From NCBI RefSeq assembly GCF_900074915.1, contig NZ_LT222319.1, positions 927,001 through 991,000 of the forward strand: a DNA stretch of 64,000 nucleotides, in the 5' to 3' direction. Both the position numbers and the translations under genes were made by a program. A model generated the notes under the pieces. It searched no databases and was not told where the DNA came from. It was given only the letters and a program-made list of their open reading frames with translations. Source of the stretch: Pseudomonas cerasi (GTDB lineage: Bacteria; Pseudomonadota; Gammaproteobacteria; Pseudomonadales; Pseudomonadaceae). This document shows positions 59,242-64,000 of this stretch, one piece after another (positions within the stretch are counted from its first letter, which is position 1; each line of letters starts with the position of its first letter).

Positions 59242-59454
59242 ATGCTCGTACTGTCCGAAAACTTACGATGTATGACTTCGCTCACTTTGGTTGATTTAAT
59301 TTGGTTAATAACAATTAGTTTGTATTTTAGGTATCTGGATGGTGCATTTTTTATAGGTTTTCTGTGGGGTTTTCGAGAGCGCCTATCTAAGGTAGGACCC
59401 AAGGGGAAAACGCTCTCTGAATTATTTGTTAGGTGTTTAACTCTCTCCGAGTAG
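59242..59454 (+). CDS. Possible small membrane protein
   Basis: A 70-residue frame with one hydrophobic segment (LVDLIWLITISLYF) and a basic tail (GFRERLSKVGPKGKTLSELF). It lies 22 bp after the membrane-protein gene with similar AT-rich composition, but there is no good ribosome site. It may be noise. The rest of the 331-bp gap up to the repA fragment holds nothing clear. Confidence 0.3.
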   Translation: MLVLSENLRCMTSLTLVDLIWLITISLYFRYLDGAFFIGFLWGFRERLSKVGPKGKTLSELFVRCLTLSE

Positions 59455-59550
59455 CCGATTTGTGAGTGAGTGCAAAAGCGGATTTTGGAGAATTAGCGAT
59501 GGATGTGAACTGTTTGACTATCAGGTCGACTACCATCCGCGCATCATGAA

Positions 59551-60484
59551 TCAGTGTTTTTTGCGCAATGGTCTGGGAGAGCGCGTTGTGGACGTCGATC
59601 CGTTTGCTAGGCGGGGTCTTCGACAAATCGAACGGCGTTGCCCCCCTAGTGTCGTGTTTTCTTTTACTAGTTTCTGTTTAGGTTGGTAGTTGGTGTTATC
59701 TACAACGCTTCCCGATACGGTATCCATCCCATATTCATCAGGTATCGCAGAGGTATCATCGTCCGAGCGCTGCATAGCCTTGTCTATCCAAGCTTGCTGC
59801 TCTCTGTTAGTTAATCGAGATTTCGAATTAGTGACGAAATCCTCTTTCCACTCGGGCGGAACGTTCATGTATAGGAATTTCAAAATGCCTATGGATGAAC
59901 CATCCTCATGTTCTCTTTTTAAAGACTCTCCGGCTTGCGGCCCCTGCGGGACCGCAGATATCTGATGTACACCGGATTGCACACCCAGAGCGCGACTATT
60001 TGCAGCCTGGCTCGGAGTGGGTTGTGGGGAAGCTGAATAGATTTGGCCACGTGTCCCAGGCGCAGCCTTGGCAGACCTGAGAACTCTCACAGTGGCCGGT
60101 TGAGATATTTCCCTGAGAATGTGCTTGTAGCTGGCCACCGTTCTCACCGAAACGCCGGCGAGAGCCGCTATCGCAGAACGGACCAGTGCCTTGCCCTGGT
60201 CTTGAAGCTGCCTGCAAGCAGCGCGTATTTTGGATTCTGTGGCTTTGTGCCGCAGCTCATTAGTGCGCTGCGCAGCCAGACTCTGCCGCTCTTTGAGCGA
60301 CAAGCTGCCATCGAGCTGCATTGCGCCTCGATGGCAGCGACGATCACCGGTGTACCGATCCCACGTCCAGCGACCTACGGATTTGACCGTGGAGCGTATC
60401 GACGACAGCGGCAGGTTTTCCGAAAAACCCTGTTTGAGAAAGCTGTTGTGGTTGTACGCATACGCATCGAGCGAGCGCATGAAC
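59551..60484 (-). pseudogene. repA: repA replication initiator, 3' part (split by IS21 element)
   Basis: The C-terminal ~309 residues of a ColE2/pPT23A-type replication protein. VKSVGRWTWDRYTGDRRCHR is a conserved PriCT-like region. A helix-turn-helix near its middle follows (ALVRSAIAALAGVSVRTVAS, then YKHILREI), then a less conserved tail. Joining at the ATGAAC duplication gives ...FESFMRSLDAYAYNHN..., one frame of about 547 residues. An ATG exactly at the junction could start a partial product, but it would lack the catalytic half. Confidence 0.8.
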
Positions 60485-60569
60485 TGTCACCGCCACTGTA
60501 AAAATGACCCCCTAACGCCAACCTAGAATTGACCCCCCTGGGTAAAACTGGCGGCTTTGAGCTGCCAAT

Positions 60570-62398
<1,829 letters not shown>

Positions 62399-62446
62399 GT
62401 TGGCGATTTAGCACGGAAGGGGGTCACTTTTTAGTTGGCGTTGACA

Positions 62447-63162
62447 ATGAACGACTCGAACGACCCCAGCTCACGCTCGCGATTGACGATGCTGTACGCA
62501 AAATAGCGCAGTTGCTCGAACAGGATGCAGTGCCGCGAATGGCTGACCTGATCAAGCTTCGGACCTGTGGCCCAGGGTTTGACTGTCAGCTCCACCGCGT
62601 TCGCCAGTTCGCCCAGTTCATACACGTGGCTGTGAAATTCGGTCGTCTCCCACCAGGGGTGACCGGGTGTTTTGGCCACCGGGCCACCGTGGTAGTCCAT
62701 GTCCGCGTCGAGGCGAGCGGCAAACGCGGTATAGATCGCTTTCATGTACTGAATCGGCTTGGCCCGTGCGTTCTCTGTAGTGCACACGGACGGCACGGCA
62801 TAGAACAACTGGGAATGGCCGCTTTTGCGGTTACGCACCATCAGGTTCGGCGCAGGCAACGCGGCATCGTCCCAGGCCAAGGCGTTGGCATGGTCCAGGT
62901 CGAACACCAGCCAGGACACCATGCCGAGGCGATTGACCTGCATATAGGGATAACGCAGCGCGTATTCACGGGGACGAACGCGGGTCGCGGTTTTGTCGTC
63001 ACTGCACCGCGCCATGTACGGCGCTTCCAGCAATAATCGGTTGAGCGCAGTGCCGTCTTCGAAAAAACGCGCCGGAGGCATGTGGGTGCTAGTGGCCAGC
63101 GGATCGACGTTGGCCTTGGGTGAGGTCGCGTGGGCAGGACTGATCGCGTTGTCGTGGATCAT
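62447..63162 (-). pseudogene. repA: repA replication initiator, 5' part (split by IS21 element)
   Basis: The N-terminal 238 residues of a ColE2-type Rep (replicase family), which would make a primer at its own origin for DNA polymerase I. Visible: ARCSDDKTATRVRPREYALR; WLVFDLDHANALAWDDAALP, with the Asp-x-Asp metal pair; MVRNRKSGHSQLFYAV; DMDYHGGPVAKTPGHPWW. The start ATG 63162 has AAGGCGGTG upstream. The frame runs only five residues into the IS. With repA broken, the block cannot replicate by this protein unless another copy exists. Confidence 0.82.
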
Positions 63163-63359
63163 GCTTCACCGCCTTGGCCAGCAGGTTGGCCAACGGCGTG
63201 AAAGGGTGGGACACAAGGGGTCAACTGGCGGGGCAGGGTGCTGTCATTAAGGACGCACAGCCGCTGAAGAATCTTTTCCATAAGTCCACCGTTCAGCGGT
63301 GAACTGAAGACTTCACTTTTAATGGCTTAAAGATTTCCTGCCTTGTCCGTCGGCCCATT

Positions 63360-63560
63360 TCAGCTTCTCCCTTGTGTGGTTTTGCGGGCTGCTGCACGGG
63401 CCTCCAGCCAATGATCAATTTCGTGCTCGAGAAAACCGATCACACGTCCGCCGCCGATGCTGATGGGTTGTGGAAAGTCGTCTTGTTTGCACAGCCTCCA
63501 CAAAGATGTTCGGCTGATAGCAATTTTTGAGCAGGTATCTTGGATACGAAGAACTCTCAT
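63360..63560 (-). CDS. alpA: AlpA-family excisionase-like regulator
   Basis: A 66-residue winged-helix protein: RTSLWRLCKQDDFPQPISIG, then GGRVIGFLEHEIDHWLEARA, the AlpA/excisionase pattern. AlpA proteins activate integrase or excision genes in prophages and islands. It lies 198 bp upstream of repA on the same strand. The gap between them shows a small hairpin (CACCG-TTCAG-CGGTG near 63288-63302). Confidence 0.85.
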   Translation of the reverse strand: MRVLRIQDTCSKIAISRTSLWRLCKQDDFPQPISIGGGRVIGFLEHEIDHWLEARAAARKTTQGRS

Positions 63561-63954
63561 GGCACGCCTCGAAACGTTATGGAATCGAGGGCATGGTCAT
63601 TTCATCTACCGCCTGGAGCACGGACATCAATTGGTCGTTTTCTGAGGTGTTGGTGTCCGTGCACTAGGTTACGCACTAGCTTAAGGGAGGGGCAGAGAGA
63701 TGATAGATCTACTGATTTGGTGGCTTGTGGGTAGGCGACGTCCAGCTTCAGAGGCATAGGCAGATGACAACCCATCAGCCCGAGCGCGAAGACTTCACGG
63801 CAAAATGGCGTACTGCCTTCGATCACGGTGTCTTGGTCGAACGCAAATGATTGGCCAAGTCGATGCAATTACTCAGTAGTGCTCAAATGGTGGACAGTTT
63901 GATGGCGAAGCGCTAGCGTGGCGAGAAAGAACTGCCAAAATGTAGGGATAAAAA
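63561..63954. other. Intergenic region between alpA and the PHP-domain gene
   Basis: 394 bp with no credible gene; a leftward open frame here (63602-63868) lacks protein-like composition and a ribosome site. AGGGA lies about 7 bases before the ATG at 63955. Confidence 0.45.
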
Positions 63955-64000
63955 ATGAATATTGTCGGTGCTCGATGGTGGAAATTTGATTTTCACACAC
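63955..64000 (+). CDS. PHP-domain protein, N-terminus only (TrlF-like?)
   Basis: Only 15 residues are visible: MNIVGARWWKFDFHT. The ending FDFHT is the start of the PHP phosphoesterase motif (HxH metal pair), and 'ARWWKFDFHTH' opens TrlF-type PHP-plus-ATPase proteins seen in bacterial accessory regions. AGGGA is correctly placed. With so little sequence the family call is tentative. Confidence 0.5.
   Translation, partial: MNIVGARWWKFDFHT

Overview
The window looks like a Pseudomonas chromosome, most likely of the P. syringae group, running into a plasmid-derived island. The reasons are the gene content (an A-band-like D-rhamnan O-polysaccharide locus, an rml cluster, lldD, FliA-type chemotaxis genes) and a ColE2-type repA with IncI-like type IVB transfer genes of the sort carried by pPT23A-family plasmids. 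No strain or species can be fixed from the sequence alone.

1-7 kb is ordinary chromosome: the end of a chemoreceptor gene, a small periplasmic protein made of 11-residue repeats, lldD with a divergent LysR regulator, tRNA-Met(CAT), a J-domain protein, and a second chemoreceptor with a good FliA (sigma-28) promoter.

7-42.9 kb is a large surface-polysaccharide and secretion region. ManC (41.5 kb), Gmd and Rmd (8.2-10.2 kb) make GDP-D-rhamnose. Wzm/Wzt export the chain, and a WbdD-like methyltransferase/coiled-coil protein, a double-GT4 polymerase and two single GT4 enzymes build and cap it. GtrA, a GtrB-like enzyme with an extra zinc ribbon, and a polytopic membrane protein form a likely side-branch modification trio. 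RmlA, RmlD and RmlB (no RmlC here) supply dTDP-rhamnose precursors. A low-GC pair (methyltransferase; 1011-aa RgpF-like/glycerophosphotransferase-like fusion) and two large GT2 proteins follow. Next comes a type I secretion set (ABC, membrane fusion, outer membrane) divergent from a DUF4214/Ca-repeat protein and a small partner. I infer that this is a secreted, possibly glycosylated surface protein next to its glycosylation genes.

42.9-64 kb is accessory DNA. It opens with a reverse transcriptase (YVDD) overlapping a compact family-A DNA polymerase. The RT frame is broken at an A8 run, and its alpha-helical C-terminus continues in the +1 frame. About 700 bp of gene-free DNA precedes it. This RT-PolA pair is the best candidate for an undescribed (probably anti-phage) system. 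Next come plasmid genes: excA-like, traY/dotA-like, a MOBP relaxase, a MobC-like protein, a candidate oriT, and seventeen 11-bp direct repeats that look like a ParR/RHH-type centromere or relaxosome site. Two near-identical 1962-bp IS21-family elements, each with its own 6-bp target duplication, interrupt traY and repA; removing each element and one duplication restores one continuous reading frame. The window ends with alpA and the first codons of a PHP-domain (TrlF-like) protein, hinting at a further defence gene beyond the edge.
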